Origin: Neckera pumila
Lineage: Eukaryota; Streptophyta; Bryopsida; Hypnales; Neckeraceae
Direction: 5' to 3'
DNA length: 64,000 nucleotides
NCBI GenBank assembly: GCA_963969595.1
Contig: OZ018418.1
Span: 4,841,001-4,905,000 of the forward strand
Part shown: piece after piece, positions 25,189-37,080 of the stretch
Position numbering within the stretch: position 1 is the stretch's first letter
Layout: each line of letters begins with the position of its first letter
The notes under the pieces: model-generated
The model's input: the letters and a program-made list of their open reading frames with translations, nothing else
Database searches by the model: none
What the model was told of the DNA's origin: nothing
Made by a program: the position numbers and the translations under genes

Positions 25189-27439
25189 TGTCGTCCACGC
25201 AGTCTAGGCGTAAGTATCTTTAACACAAAAATGTGCTAAGATAACACAAAATATTGTCCCAGGGAATTCCAAGATGATGCTACACATTTCAAGTTTTCCG
25301 GATTCTCTTTTCTCCTCAATCCAATCACCTATTCACTCGTTTCCGGAACTTTTAACTATCCGGAATTCAATCCGAATCTGGTTCTACTCGGAATCCGGTT
25401 TCCACTTCCAAATCAATATGGTTTCTTTCACCTCTGTTTTACCCTCAGAGGGTCCGCTTTGATCTTTCAAGGGGTAGGGACTTCACCACTCTGGTTCTCA
25501 CACTCACTAAATTTGCCAAACACAAACAAACACCCAAATATTTAAAGAAGTTGCAACAAGGAAAGAAGATCCGGATCCTCACAACTTCCTAGACACCCGA
25601 TCCGGAAAGCAGGTGACTCAGGACTTGATCCACTCCTTACTACAACAATAGATCACAGGGTTCCAGAACTTACTGGGTTTTTTTTGTTAAGTGCCAAACC
25701 GTTCCGAGGTTGGCAGACCTTCCGGGAGAGTGGCGACTTCCTCTAGGCGGGCACTTACCTCCGCACGGGTTGACAGTCGGACTCGCTTCCGCTATTCAAT
25801 CAATCGGATCACCATTACAGTAGTTTAAAGGCAGTGTGCACTTTTACTCAGTCAAGAATCTAATACTATCTCAAATGTACCTTTCAAATGGAACCGACTA
25901 CCCAAGACTCGGATACCTCCTCATCCGTCTCTCCTCACACTCTAGTACAGTCACAAACATTCAGACCAACACTTGAACACGAAGATGGAAATCTGAAAGC
26001 TCACTCAGCACTTAGATTAAAAGAAAATAATGGAATACAAAATGAAAATCTGCTAGGAGGGAATCCCAGCACAACAAGCTTGCCAGCCTTTAAAAACCCA
26101 TAAAAAGCCAACATGTAAAAGCCAAAAAGCAGCCCAGAAATCCGGGCAGCCAATTAGAGAACCACCCGAAATACCCGAAAAATCCATTGCTGACTCATTC
26201 TAAAAATAAATCCGGAACCAGGGTCCCAAGTGCGGAAAACCCGTTCCGGAACTAGAGTTCAAATCCTAATCCAAAATCAAAACATCCTAACTAACTACTT
26301 CTTCCGCAGCTTCTTCGAATTGCTACTGCCTTGCGTCGCTCCTGTTGTCTTCGTGGAGGTGTTCCGGACACTTGCCCGAGTTTGGATTGGGCGTCGGAGC
26401 AGCAGAGTTGTTGTGACTTCTGTTTCCTCGTCATTGGATAGGACTAACTCCCTATCCGACTCCATCTCAATAGGTTGCCCCAATGAAGCTCCAACCGAAT
26501 CCTCGTCATCGCTTTCCTCCTCTTCCTTGGATGCTCCCTCCATGTGGGTGAATCCTTCCGGATGTGTCCGGGCCAGATTCTCCACCACAAGCATCCGGCT
26601 CGTTAAATTCGTCCAAACCGGAGAAACCATGACTTTGGATCCTACATTCCCCTCTGGTACCCTTGTCGTGCGCGTGGGGAATGTGACAAGGACTGTCTTC
26701 ACCGGAGTCTCCTGAACAATCGAAGCTTCTGGACCCTTCTTGGTAACCTCCGCGGTTAACCTCTCCCTCCTTCGTGACGGCCCCGCCTGACTTGCAACTT
26801 GAGCCGTAACGTCCTTTAGATTCCACGGCTTATACAGCAACCCCGCGCATCCCATGCTATCCAGATCGCCTTCCAAAAGCATCCGCGCCTTTGGATCCGC
26901 AGGTATGACCGGATTGAGCCACTTGGCCGTAACTGCCGGTCTACAAGATTCTTCCATCCACGCCGACAGAATCCTACTAACCCAGTGCAATCGGCACCCT
27001 CTTCTCCTTCTCTCCCTATCCGATCCTAACTCACCACTCTTTCACTTAGCTAATGCGCGCTCCAAACTTGCAAGAACACATGCATCCTCAAGCGGAAGAA
27101 AGAAAGAAAAGAAATGGAGAAGAATGGGCTTAAGTAGCTGGCCAGCTACCGACACCTGTTGGGACGGCCCATAAATGCGCCGCCTTTTGCAAACGGAACC
27201 CTAGTTCCTAGGCCGGAACCTAGGTTTCCTGAATCCAAATCACCTTCCGGATTACGGATCCCATTAAGATCTGTTCCTTACCCATTTTACAATTTTTGCT
27301 AGGTCGGATTTTTTCCAGTTTCCTGATTTGGCTAACTGTTCTGAGTTACTACGTCAGTATTCGAAAATTTCGAAAAAACTCACTAATCTACTCCTAAACT
27401 AATCCGGAATTCCGGATTTTGACATTTCGTACTCCTACA
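25189..27439. mobile_element. LTR-type insertion (probable solo LTR), 2,251 bp
   Basis: The satellite stops at CCAAG (25184-25188) and resumes at CCAAG (27440-27444), a perfect 5-bp target duplication. The insert begins TGTCGTCC and ends CTCCTACA, that is TG...CA, as in LTR retrotransposons. The first 100 bp are not repeated at the end, so it is a solo LTR or a non-autonomous element rather than a full two-LTR copy. It is richer in G+C than the satellite and strongly enriched in the palindrome TCCGGA (about a dozen). It contains a 231-codon minus-strand frame. Direction is unresolved. Confidence 0.8.
26295..26990 (-). CDS. Hypothetical protein, 231 aa, inside the LTR-type insertion
   Basis: This is the longest credible single frame in the left half. 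It starts MHWVSRILSAWMEES and ends SNSKKLRKK. Residues 60-90 are basic (SRRRERL). Residues 155-190 are very acidic (KEEEESDDEDS). The C-terminus is Ser/Thr-rich and basic. No catalytic motif, zinc knuckle or membrane segment is visible. It could be a gag-like remnant or an accessory frame; I do not recognise the family. The start is simply the first ATG. The plus strand also has a 161-codon frame here, so part of the openness may come from base composition. Confidence 0.35.
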   Translation of the reverse strand: MHWVSRILSAWMEESCRPAVTAKWLNPVIPADPKARMLLEGDLDSMGCAGLLYKPWNLKDVTAQVASQAGPSRRRERLTAEVTKKGPEASIVQETPVKTVLVTFPTRTTRVPEGNVGSKVMVSPVWTNLTSRMLVVENLARTHPEGFTHMEGASKEEEESDDEDSVGASLGQPIEMESDRELVLSNDEETEVTTTLLLRRPIQTRASVRNTSTKTTGATQGSSNSKKLRKK

Positions 27440-28835
27440 CCAAGCACAAAGAATTGGCAAGCGCACTAAAATTAGAGCCCCATATTCATGAATATAACTC
27501 ACAATGAAGAAAAATTCAGTTACCCATGTCCTATAGTTTAAAGAACCAAAAATGCAAATGTCATGATGATTGAATGCAAAGAGTATGAAAAAATAAGTGG
27601 ACAAGTTGTCAACAATCCAAGCACAAAGAATTGACAAGCGCACTAAAACTAGAGCCTCATTTTCTTGATTGTAACTCACAATGAAGAAAAGTTCAGTTAC
27701 CCATGTCCAGTAGTTTAAAGAACCAAAACTTCAAATGTCATGATGTTTGAATGCAATGAGTATGAAAAAATAAATGTACAAGTTGTCAACAATCCAAGCA
27801 CAAAGATTTTGCAGTTGCACTAAAATTAGAGCCTCATTTTCTTGAGTATAACTCACAATGAAGAAAAAATCAATCATCCATGTCTTGTAGTTTAGAATAT
27901 TAACATTGCACATGTCATGAAATTTGAATGCAAAGTGCATGAATTAAAAATTGTACAAGTTGTCAATAATCCAAGTATAAAGAATTTGAGAGTGTCCCAG
28001 AGTTAGAGCCCCATTTTCATGAATATAACTCACAATGGAATAGAAAACAATTACCCATGTCCTATAGTTTAAGGAACCAAAATTTCAAATGTCATGATAT
28101 TTGAATGCAAAGAATATTATAAAAGAAATGGACAAGTTGTCAACAATCTAAGCACAAAGAATTGGCAAGTGCACTAAATTTAGAGCCCCATTTTTTTGAA
28201 TATAACTCACAATGAAGAAAAGTTCAATTACCCATGTCATGTAGTTTAAAGAACCAAAAATTCAAATGTCATGATGTTTGAATGCAAGGAGTACGAAAAA
28301 AATTGGACATGTTGTAAACAATCCTAGCACAAGAAATTGGCAAGCGCACTAAAAGTAGATCTCCATTTTTTTGAAAATAACTCACAATGAAAAAATAAAC
28401 TGTTACCCATGTCCTCTGGTTTAAAGATTTAAGAATTCAAATGTCATGAAATTTGAATTCAAAGAGTATGAAAAAATAAATGTACAAGTTGTCAACAATC
28501 CAAAGCATAAACCATTTTTTAAGCGCACTATATTAGAGCCTTATTTTCTTGAAAATAACTTACAATGAAATAAAAATCATTGACCCATGTCCTGTAGTTT
28601 AAAGAACCAAAATTGCATATGTTATGAATTTGAATTCAAAGAGCATGAAAAAAAATTGGACAAGTTGTAAATAATCCATGCATAAAGAATTTGTGAATGC
28701 ACTAAAATCATGGCCCAAGTTTATTTCATGCACTCTACGAATGGACAGAAATAATTACCCATGCATTATTATATAAAGAACCAAAATCTCAGTATAATGT
28801 CATGAATTGCGTTCAAATAAAAACTCAAGCAGAAC

Positions 28836-31190
28836 TATTAATAGAATTGATAGTTAATTTTATTAATTCAAAATTAGAGGTTTGTTTGATATAAAAGAAG
28901 AGTAATTGTATATACAATACTATTTATGAAGCCGTTTAGGATTTCTTGCAAGGCATGCATATTTTTAATTTAAAGTTTGCCTTGTTTCAAATTTTGATAC
29001 CATTGTGGCTGCCATCAATTGTTATGATATACTACCACATTGATCCTGTTTGAAATCAGTTATGCTTCTTATTGTGCCCTGGATATCATAGAGATGGTCA
29101 TAATGTCTTATAGTTGGGAGACTAAACGATTTACTTATAATTTATATTTAGTGGTTGCAATTGAGAATCATTTTAAATAACACATACTAAGTGACCACTA
29201 GCATGTGAAGTTTATTAACGCCCAAGCAAACTTAATGACCGTATTACATTTTCTTTTTTTGGTTACTATCAAATTTAATCCCTTTTGCCCTCAAAGATTG
29301 TTATGAAGTTTAAATAATGTTGGACTATAAAGTAGTGAATATGCAAAAAAGTTGTATTTAGAAGTATGAAGACAATGGTCAATTCCATTTTTCTTCCCCA
29401 ATTGTTTTTTTTTCTAAAATTCTAAAATATGAAGATTTTTTAAGTATTTGTCACCTTCAATGCTTAAAAAATGAGGATTTCTACATGGGCCCTCAATTAT
29501 TGTACTAGAATATTCCTATTGAGTGCTACTACCACAATAAAATGAAATTAGAAAAAAATTAATTTTCTAATATTTTTATGCATTAGAATTTGTTATTATG
29601 AAATCAGTGAAATTGTAGTTTGACCTCTAAGTGGTTCTGGATGTCTTTCAATGCATATATACATATGGTAAGTGCAATGTATACAACCTTGCATGTGAAT
29701 GGTTTACTATCCATGTAATTTTTATTTATTTTTTGTTGAATGCGCACTGAAGTCTTCTATCAAACTAAATACTCTTTTGTTACATCGGACATGTTATGAG
29801 TTTTGTAAATATTGTGAAGTTGGATCTCTAGTACACGTATTTTTCTATAAATACATAGTTTAGAATGTTTGCTAGCATCTCATTTCAACAATGAGCATCG
29901 CAAATTTTTTCTAAAAACATATGGAAATCAATGGCTACTGCACCTTCAATTTTGTAGTTTACATATTTGACCAATACTTCATGGAATTTGGCAAATATAG
30001 GTTGTGTATGAATCCAAAAGGTAGAATTTGTCCTCAAAATTACTTAGGGGTTAATATAGTGGGAAGTAAAAGTTTCTTGACCAACCTCCTCCATTGATGC
30101 CAAAAACAAAGTTTAAGTGAAATTGCTTTCTCCATTTATTGCTTTGTATGAACTTTGGAAGCCAATAACTTTAGGACCATGAGTCGAAATGCATGGAAAT
30201 AGAGTCTATGTATCCTTCAATCATCGCTTAGACTTTTTTGATTATAGAGTAATATGAGTGCAACCAATCAATGGGTTTTTTCTTCTTCTTTGGTCCAAAT
30301 AGGAAGTTCATGTTCTATTTTAAGACTATGTTCTCTTCATAATTCAATTTGGTAACAACAAGTTTTTATATAGATGACACCTTTATTATTACCAAAGTAC
30401 TACAAGAACATTTGTGAAAAAAAATATGTTTATCTACTTTTAAAAAAAGGAATAGCAAAGTAGCAAAGTGCAAATGCACCACGCATCGTTTAGTTCACTT
30501 GTTTGAATAGGAAAAAAAAATTTACACCAACAAGTACCCTCATTTAATCCTAAAACAACTGTGAAATCTGGGTTTAGAGTTAAATATTTTTCTATGAAAT
30601 TGATTTTTAAGATTTATATATACATGGACAAATTTAAATCATTCTTTTTTTATTAATGAAATGAATGAATTCATTATGAATGAATCGCACATCACATTAT
30701 CAAAATGGATGAATTCCATGGTTAGTAGTCTATCCTTTAAGTGTTAAGGTAGAGATATTTTTCATCACTAGATATTAACTAATTTGCCTTGTACCGTTGC
30801 CACAGGTGAAACAAAAGTGAAAGTTATTTTTAAAACCAAAATTAATTTAGACATCCATAATTTTTCAAAAAGTGAAGCCTATACATTCCTACTTATCGAG
30901 GTCTTCCCAAAATATTAAGCATGAGTCCGAAGGATCTCAACGTAACAAACAAACAAGTAAGTAAAACAAACATACGGCAAAGCTTATGGTATAAATGGAT
31001 TTAGGTTTTTTATGGACCAGATATAGGGCAGATATAGAGTGATCTAGGGTCATTAGGTGCGCAGATATGCACAATGGGAGGACAGGTATGCACTAGGACG
31101 GCGGGTATTGGCGGGTATACACTACAATGGCGGGTACATGACGGATATCAACCGGTTCTCTCCACCAATATGGGTATCCAATTCATGAAT
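28836..31190. other. AT-rich non-coding stretch
   Basis: After the last decayed monomer, no frame, repeat or RNA gene can be supported. At 31080-31150 there are degenerate 'ggcgggtat' repeats. Confidence 0.5.
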
Positions 31191-32600
31191 GCGATAGGGT
31201 TTGCATAGTTGTGCAAATGTAACCCTGAGTGCTTTCATCCTCATTTTTTGGTGCTCTCTGTCTTTCCCATTGCAGCATTTCTTCCAGCATTCTTTGTGTT
31301 TCTTAGTTTGTGCATTCTGGAGGGGTCGACTTGAGTTTAGGGTCCTTCAATTGTGGCGAGGGCGATTCGGTTTTGAGATTGTTTCTGTAGAGGTGGAGGA
31401 TCGGTGCGATGGAGGAAAATTGGTGGCGCATCCACTGCGGAGGCTGGGGTTTTCCGTCGCATTGGAGCTTCAATGTGCGTGCTCTTTAGTGAGTTTGTAG
31501 CGTCCTTTGTTTTGTTTATTGCATCTTGATGATTTGTGGACAATGGTTTAACTTCCCTAGAAACTCTTAGTATGCACTTGCTGCGGCAGTCTCAAAGTTT
31601 GGAAATTCAGTTTAGGATTTTCTCTTCTACCATGCATTGTACCGCAGTGGGGTTATCTCGTGTTTCTGTGCTTGATGAGTTGTAAGAGGGAGTATTAGGT
31701 TTTGAGGATGACAAAGGTGATTTGGGAGGATTAGGTGACAAATTTTCACTGTGAATTGGTAGGTTTTGCGTGTCGGTGATTGTATGAGCATCTGAGCCTT
31801 TGGACGCGTATCTTGAGGAGCTCGTCTTTATATTGTTGTATTGCTGTGTTTGATTAAGTGTGGGGCGATATTGATTTTTAGAGTTTGGACATGTTTGAGG
31901 CTTCAATGTTGAGAATTAGGTGGTAGCTGCGACGTTGAAGGATTTTTGCTGTGAGGTTTTAGGAAGGAGTCGGGGATTGCGGCTTTTGTGGGCGGTTGTG
32001 GTTTACTGCTTGGCAGTTTGAGATCTATGCTTTGAGGTTGAAAATTTAGTTTATCGATACCCAATGCATTTGTGATCAGTTTTTGGAATTGAGTTGTTTT
32101 CAGAATTGAGTTGCTTCTATGTCAAGTGGTAGTTTCTTTTAGATTGTGAAACTCTTGGATTTAGGGTGCACTGAACAGTAGCAGTAGTAGCAACAACAAT
32201 TAGTGGTTGCATGCCATGAATTACTTAGTCTTAGATTTGGGAGCAATTAGAATTTATTCTTCCACGCTGAAATAATGAACATGTCTGTCTGTGTACCATA
32301 CTTTGGATTGCTACTAGTTACATTGTGGATTTGAACTGAATTGTTGAAGAATTGGTTTAAGTGTGTCTAGGTCCCACTTACAAGTGTGATAGGTTGAACT
32401 GATTAGGATTACTTAGGTGAAAGAATTTGGTGGGAGTTTACATGGTTTTGTAGCATTGGTGAATGAACTCTTTGCATTTGGAAACACTATTATTGTGATG
32501 CTTATGTTTCTGTATGTTTTTCTTTTTTCACACTATTGATGGATGTGATTGTCTTTTCTATATTGCAATCTAACGTTAAATATTTCTTTCAAATGTGTAG
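31191..32600 (+). other. T/G-rich stretch upstream of unit 1, possible leader
   Basis: Composition shifts to T/G-rich plus-strand sequence just before the first splice-like signals of unit 1. A 99-codon frame at 31201-31500 has no family features. The stretch ends in TTTCAAATGTGTAG, a good 3' splice site at 32600. It may be the promoter and 5' leader of unit 1, but no promoter motif is clear. Confidence 0.3.
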
Positions 32601-32673
32601 GTGCATTCATTGAATTTGAGAGACGTATAAATTCCTGGAAGTGCTGCAGAGGAGGAATACCACTGTGATCCAG
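32601..32673 (+). other. Possible leader exon of unit 1
   Basis: Seventy-three bases lie between an acceptor (TGTGTAG, ending 32600) and a donor (CAG then GTATGT at 32674). No long frame crosses it, so it would be untranslated or carry only the start. The following intron-like stretch to 33646 is full of the unit-1 palindrome. Confidence 0.4.
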
Positions 32674-33646
32674 GTATGTACTGAGTTATTCCTCCACCAA
32701 ATAAAGCAATGTATAGTAAAGCCCATTGCATTTCAAGTCAATGTTACTTTAGGTTGACTGCAGTAGAATTTTAGGATGATAGGTAACGCAATTTAGATCA
32801 ATTGCAATAGAAGATTGTGATGATAGGTAACACAATTTAGGTCGACAGCACCCACATAATTTGACCAAAAACATATAAAACAGAGGATGAGGTGCCAATT
32901 TAGGTTGACTTGATTTGAGTTCATGAACACAGAGAAGTGGAGTTCCTCCTGCAACATGTAGCCCGAAGCCAGGGGAAGTAGGAAATCATCTAGTGAACAT
33001 GAGATAGCCAATTCAAGTCTAGTCGATCTAAGCAGGAATCCAAGCTTGTCTCCAAAAATGCTGTACCCAAATGACACAATTTAGGTCGAATTGACCTAAT
33101 CAGTCAATTATAAGAAAAAATAAAGAGAACACCCGTAAACAAGGTAGCCCCCATCCAGTATAGAAGAAACATAGATGATACAAAAGGGAAACGATTTAGA
33201 TCAAATCGACCTGAAAGGAGAGAAAAAACTACCACAAACTATGTAACGTGTAAGCAGCTCCAAGGTTCAGGTTGACTTGACCTGATTTTCCAGCTAAGAG
33301 AAGTGGACTTTCAAAGAAGATCAAAGTACAGCCTAATAAACTAGTGATGAAGAAATAAATGAAACAGATTAGGTCAAAGACCCAAGCATTAGATTAGGTC
33401 GACTTGACCTAAAATGGCCTAACCCGTATAATACTAAATACACAACAAAATAACATTTTGTAATCAGTGACTAGAAAAACCTTAAACAAAGAAAATTTAT
33501 GAACAACCCAGCCAGATGCACAAGAGCAGTGAATACAAAAGGAACCGCTGTAATATCGCAGAGTAGATTACGAAAATTAGAAGTATGAATAAGCAAAGAT
33601 TACGATTGAGGTTGACTTGACCTAAATAATACACTTTATCTTGTAG
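32674..33646 (+). repeat. Intron-like stretch packed with the unit-1 palindrome
   Basis: Between a GTATGT donor (32674) and a TTGTAG acceptor (33641-33646) lie about ten full or half copies of a palindrome near TTAGGTCGACTTGACCTAA. Starts are near 32748, 32792, 32837, 32899, 33080, 33195, 33268, 33369, 33394 and 33608. The copies at 33080-33099 and 33394-33412 are almost perfect dyads. No coding frame is supported. Confidence 0.7.
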
Positions 33647-35089
33647 GTTCAGAACATAAGAGTAGGTTCAGAAATAAGAGGCGTTCTACAAAAGAGTGGA
33701 CAAGCTAGAAGATGACAACAATGGAAACGATTGTGACAACGACAGGGAATACTGGACGTTTTAGAGCCCCGAGAAGATGGTCCATTGGAGTTTGAAAATG
33801 CTCGCGCTGAGGAACATGATTTGCTTCTCTGCAAAGTACAAGGACAACAAACTATAATATTCTATCTCCTATAATGAGAAGATTAAGGACATCGGCCACG
33901 ACATCGGCCAAATGATCAAAATCCATTGTGTTACAGCACAAGTCAGAATTGCAGAGAAGGACCAGTATCATTTCACAATCCTTCTAGATATCTCACAAGT
34001 GGTCTTGAACATCACGCCATTCTTGGAGTCACTTGTGTCCACAGACTACTGTACCAAAATCCTGGAGCTTGAGAATAAAGTTGACAACAATTTCTTCAAG
34101 AGTTCTACTAGAAAGCCAATTACCGGAAAAACGCTCTGTTCGATATTGAGGATTTTCTTTGTAGACTTTGTGGTTCTAATCGCCAAGATTGACAAGGTGA
34201 GGAAAGAGATGACTCCTTGATCAGTATCCCTAGATAGCCCCAGCCAAGAAGAAGGGCAGGGATTACAAGGCACGCCTTGGACACAACACAGTCATGGGAC
34301 AAAGAAAGGGAAGAAGGCCTAGACCCCTCCAACAGGAGCTAGGAAGAGCAACTTGGCAAGGTCCTCATTGCAAAGAATGTAGGATTAGGTTGCTAGCAAA
34401 CCTGCTGTTGGAGAAGGGAGCTTTGCCTCAGCTAAGACTCAGATCCCGCACGCCTATGACCCAAGTTGGAAGTACGATTACAAGCTCTCTGCAGAAGCTT
34501 ACAAGAACTATTGGGCCATATGCGATGACGCCTATGCCTTCAAAATTGAAAAGAAGAAAAGCATACCAATTAACCAACTCATGAAGGCACTGACACACTT
34601 GAACATGCGGAGTCACGAGACCCGCATGGTAGAAGATTTGATGCACTATTATTGGCACATGCCAGATAAGTCTATAAAGCAGATGTTGTGCGTCATCCCC
34701 GTTAGCTTGGAGGAGAAGCCCAAGCCTGAAGACTGGGAGTCAATCAAGACTAGGAACTTCTTCCTCATCAATGGACAGCACAGGGTAACAGCCAGCCATA
34801 TGATGGTAGATGAGGGACTGGAAGAAGAAATTCTGAAGCACTTCCGCCAATGGGACTGCTACATAGTTTGGACAAAGGATGATGAGAAGCTGAGGACAAT
34901 CAGTGCATACTACTATAAAGCAAACCACTTCCAGGGAATGAAGCCGTTGTGGTCTACTAACATCTTGGGTGCAAAGACAATTTGGAAGATCATGGGAAAA
35001 CCAAGACACCCCAAAGACCTTGCGCCAGTGGGATAGTCTCCAATGCCCAAAGAAACGTCGAGAACAAGGCAAACAAGAAGAAATTCAAG
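33647..35089 (+). pseudogene. Unit 1, exon with ParB/sulfiredoxin-like domain (decayed)
   Basis: One frame carries protein-like sequence from about 33670 to 35036, broken by TAG at 33762, 34320, 34380, 34386 and 35034, two TAA, and TGA at 34218. Near 34690-34930 it has the ParB/Srx-type pattern: a strand with CVIPVSLEE, then FFLINGQHRVTAS, then CYIVWTKDDEKLR. INGQHR matches the G-x-H-R box of ParB-like domains. The last part appears to shift frame, giving NKANKKKFK before the donor at 35090. Unit 2 has a matching domain on the other strand. DNA binding or nucleotide binding is possible from the fold; the activity is unknown. The copy is not intact. Confidence 0.6.
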
Positions 35090-35133
35090 GTAATCAAATC
35101 AGGTTGACTTGACCTAATCTGTCTCTAATGCAG
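35090..35133 (+). other. Possible 44-bp intron holding one palindrome
   Basis: GTAATC at 35090 and CTAATGCAG ending at 35133 bracket the palindrome TCAGGTTGACTTGACCTAA (35099-35117). With the upstream frame ending KKKFK, splicing is phase 0 into HCYLIAML. Reading through gives stops. Forty-four bases is below the usual minimum for plant introns, so this may be a shrunken intron or one that no longer splices. Confidence 0.5.
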
Positions 35134-35773
35134 CATTGTTATCTAATTGCCATGCTTCTTTGGTTCAAGTTGGTTCAACCTGAAACTTATAATTTGACAC
35201 TTACTAAACTTACATTGCCTGATACGCAAGAGTTCGAGATGGCAATGAACAACCGTTTTGCAATGCTAGATGTTGTGAAGTCTCAAAAGGCAACCAGAGG
35301 AAAGGACGTAGAAGAAAAGCTCAAAATCACAAACAAGCTTAAGATTATAACCACCCCCAAGGACGTCTACAAACTGTGGAGCAAGGTAATATCTAGTTCT
35401 GCACACAAGGAGCTCCTTGACTCGGACACATTGCCGTTCAACAAGAAACCAAGCTAGAAGCCAAAGACCGGAAATTTGACTCATGAGTTCTTTAAATGGC
35501 TGGGGATCTCTCATACAATGATCTCACAATACTTGCTAAGCACATTCTTTATGAAGGCGAATATGAAGTACCCCAAGGTCACAGTCAAAGTTGTCTCATC
35601 CATTCTTGAAAGCTGCTAATTATACAAGGAGTGGGTGGAGTGGTGGAAGAGAAAGTACCTCGTCAAGAGAGAACTCCATCTACTCAACAAAGACCTGCAT
35701 TAGAAGGGATATAGGGCCAAGAAAGGGCTATTTTAGGCCCATTTCCCAATCTGTTTGCATGTAGTGAACAATG
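35134..35773 (+). pseudogene. Unit 1, exon after the ParB-like domain (decayed)
   Basis: The frame runs from HCYLIAMLLWF to CLHVVNN at the donor. Stops are TAG at 35455, 35701 and 35734 and one TAA. Protein-like character is clear (YKLWSKVISSSAHKELL; YKEWVEWWKRKYL), but I recognise no domain. It joins the next exon through a phase-1 intron. Confidence 0.5.
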
Positions 35774-35876
35774 GTATGGGTTGTCCAAAAAGTATATTTA
35801 AAAAAAAAAAAAAAAAAATTCTGCAAATTTCATTTTAAGAATTTTTGTTTTTTCCTTTTTGGAAAATCTAATGTAG
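35774..35876 (+). other. Intron, phase 1, with an A18 tract
   Basis: Donor ATG then GTATGG; acceptor TCTAATGTAG. The G left at 35773 plus CC at 35877 rebuild an Ala codon and lead straight into EVWPCHPVAVAQ, so the intron explains the frame change exactly. It has no palindrome, but an unbroken run of 18 A near 35801. Confidence 0.65.
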
Positions 35877-36865
35877 CCGAAGTTTGGCCATGTCACCCTG
35901 TTGCAGTGGCGCAATTTCAACAGTTGGGGACTATTCAAAACTTGTGGAGAACTCATGGGAACTCGCGGCCCTTTAGAGGGCCCAAATTCTCTCTAATGGG
36001 ATTGTTGAATGCATTCAACGAAATCAACCCGAAGAAGTGGAGAGAATTCAAATGCAGTTGCAACATTATTAGTGCAACAATGAATGTCTTTCTTGAGCAG
36101 CCAGGCGTTGACTATTGGGGGGAGGCCAAGAACACCAAGGCAAAGAATAAGCCTGCTGAAGAAATGTCCCCCTACGCTGCAAAATTCTTTAGGGTGGTTC
36201 TGGAACGAAGGTCAAATTTTGTTCCACCGCAGTCAACTACGCACTACCGACCATACAACATCATGAACGAAAGGCACATAGACTGGCCAAAGGGTGTGTG
36301 GAGGGAGTCTACTTTGGGCGACGATAGATTGGGAGCAATGGACTTCCGGTACATGCTACCGGTGACAAAGAAGGCAAAGGCCATGCTGGCCAAACCATAC
36401 TTTCACGCGGTGATGAAGTCATTCCAAGAAAAGAAGCAGCCCAAGATAGAAGAAGTGAACACCTGGCTCATCATCTGCTCGGACCTAGTTGAACAGACTG
36501 AGGCCTTGCACTTCTTGTAGAATAATGAGGTGCTCAAAGACTACAAAGTAGACTTCACCAATTATTATTTGGCAAAGCATGAGCGTATGGGAGACTACTC
36601 CTTGAACAATAGCAAGGCAGTCAAAAAGATTTATCTCGCATTTTTGCAAACCCCCAAGAACTCCAACATTGTTGCGCCAAAACCAACTTACTGGGCCCCA
36701 GGCACTAAAGTGTTCACAAAGCCAAGGGCCTACAATGAGGTGCTATACATAATCCACAATATCAAGTTGCAAATGGAGTTCTATTTGGGCATATTGAGGA
36801 GATATTGCGTCATAAGCAGTGTATTATCTCTATTCGCCAGATCAAAACTTACTTGTGCCACCATG
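35877..36865 (+). pseudogene. Unit 1, central exon (one in-frame TAG)
   Basis: About 330 codons are open except for TAG at 36518-36520, in a context (HFL stop NNEV) where Gln fits. Notable stretches are RPFRGPKFSLMGLLNAFNEI, FLEQPGVDYWGEA and YRPYNIMNERHIDWPKGVW. No family is recognised. It ends at ATG then GTAAGT at 36866. Of all unit-1 exons this one is closest to intact. Confidence 0.6.
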
Positions 36866-37080
36866 GTAAGTGTTGTTTAGGTTGGCTCGACCTAAATAAG
36901 CATGTGATCATAATCTTGTGTTCAATAGCATTAAACAACCTTTAGGTCAATGCAAGCTAGTTAGATATGAATGTCTAGTTCATAAGTGTTATCCACATGC
37001 CAATGTTTCAGGTCGTCTCGACCTGAATTGTCTCCTTCCGTCATTTGATGTCTCACACCTCCATCTCTTGTGCAATTGAG
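36866..37080 (+). other. Intron, phase 0, with palindromes
   Basis: Donor GTAAGT at 36866; acceptor CAATTGAG ending 37080. Both sides are in phase 0 (CATM into WVDVYMVGLEEE). Full palindromes sit at 36876-36895 and 37007-37027 (TTCAGGTCGTCTCGACCTGA) and a half site at 36941. Neither neighbouring exon has one. Confidence 0.65.

Larger units (their letters stand above)
8340..28835. repeat. Tandem satellite array, monomer about 177 bp
   Basis: Landmarks AACTCACAATGAAG, GTAGTTTAAAGAACC, GTCATGATGTTTGAATGC and AGAGCCCCATTTTCTTG recur in order throughout. Measured spacings are 177 bp in the core (13905 to 14082; 15481 to 15658) and about 172 bp near the left edge (8689 to 8861). Taking out two insertions leaves about 17.5 kb, or roughly 100 monomers. 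Flanking monomers (8.34-13.8 kb and 27.9-28.8 kb) are of an older 'aagcataaagaa' type; the core is a more homogeneous 'aagcacaaagaattggc' type. Nucleosome-sized monomers of this kind are typical of plant centromeric or heterochromatic satellites, but centromere function cannot be judged from sequence alone. Long minus-strand open frames here are by-products of the 59-codon monomer length. Confidence 0.95.

Noticed and set aside
8365..28000. Dozens of minus-strand open frames of 60-159 codons in the satellite
   Set aside because: They repeat the same 59-codon phrase, begin and end at mutated monomers and have no independent coding support.
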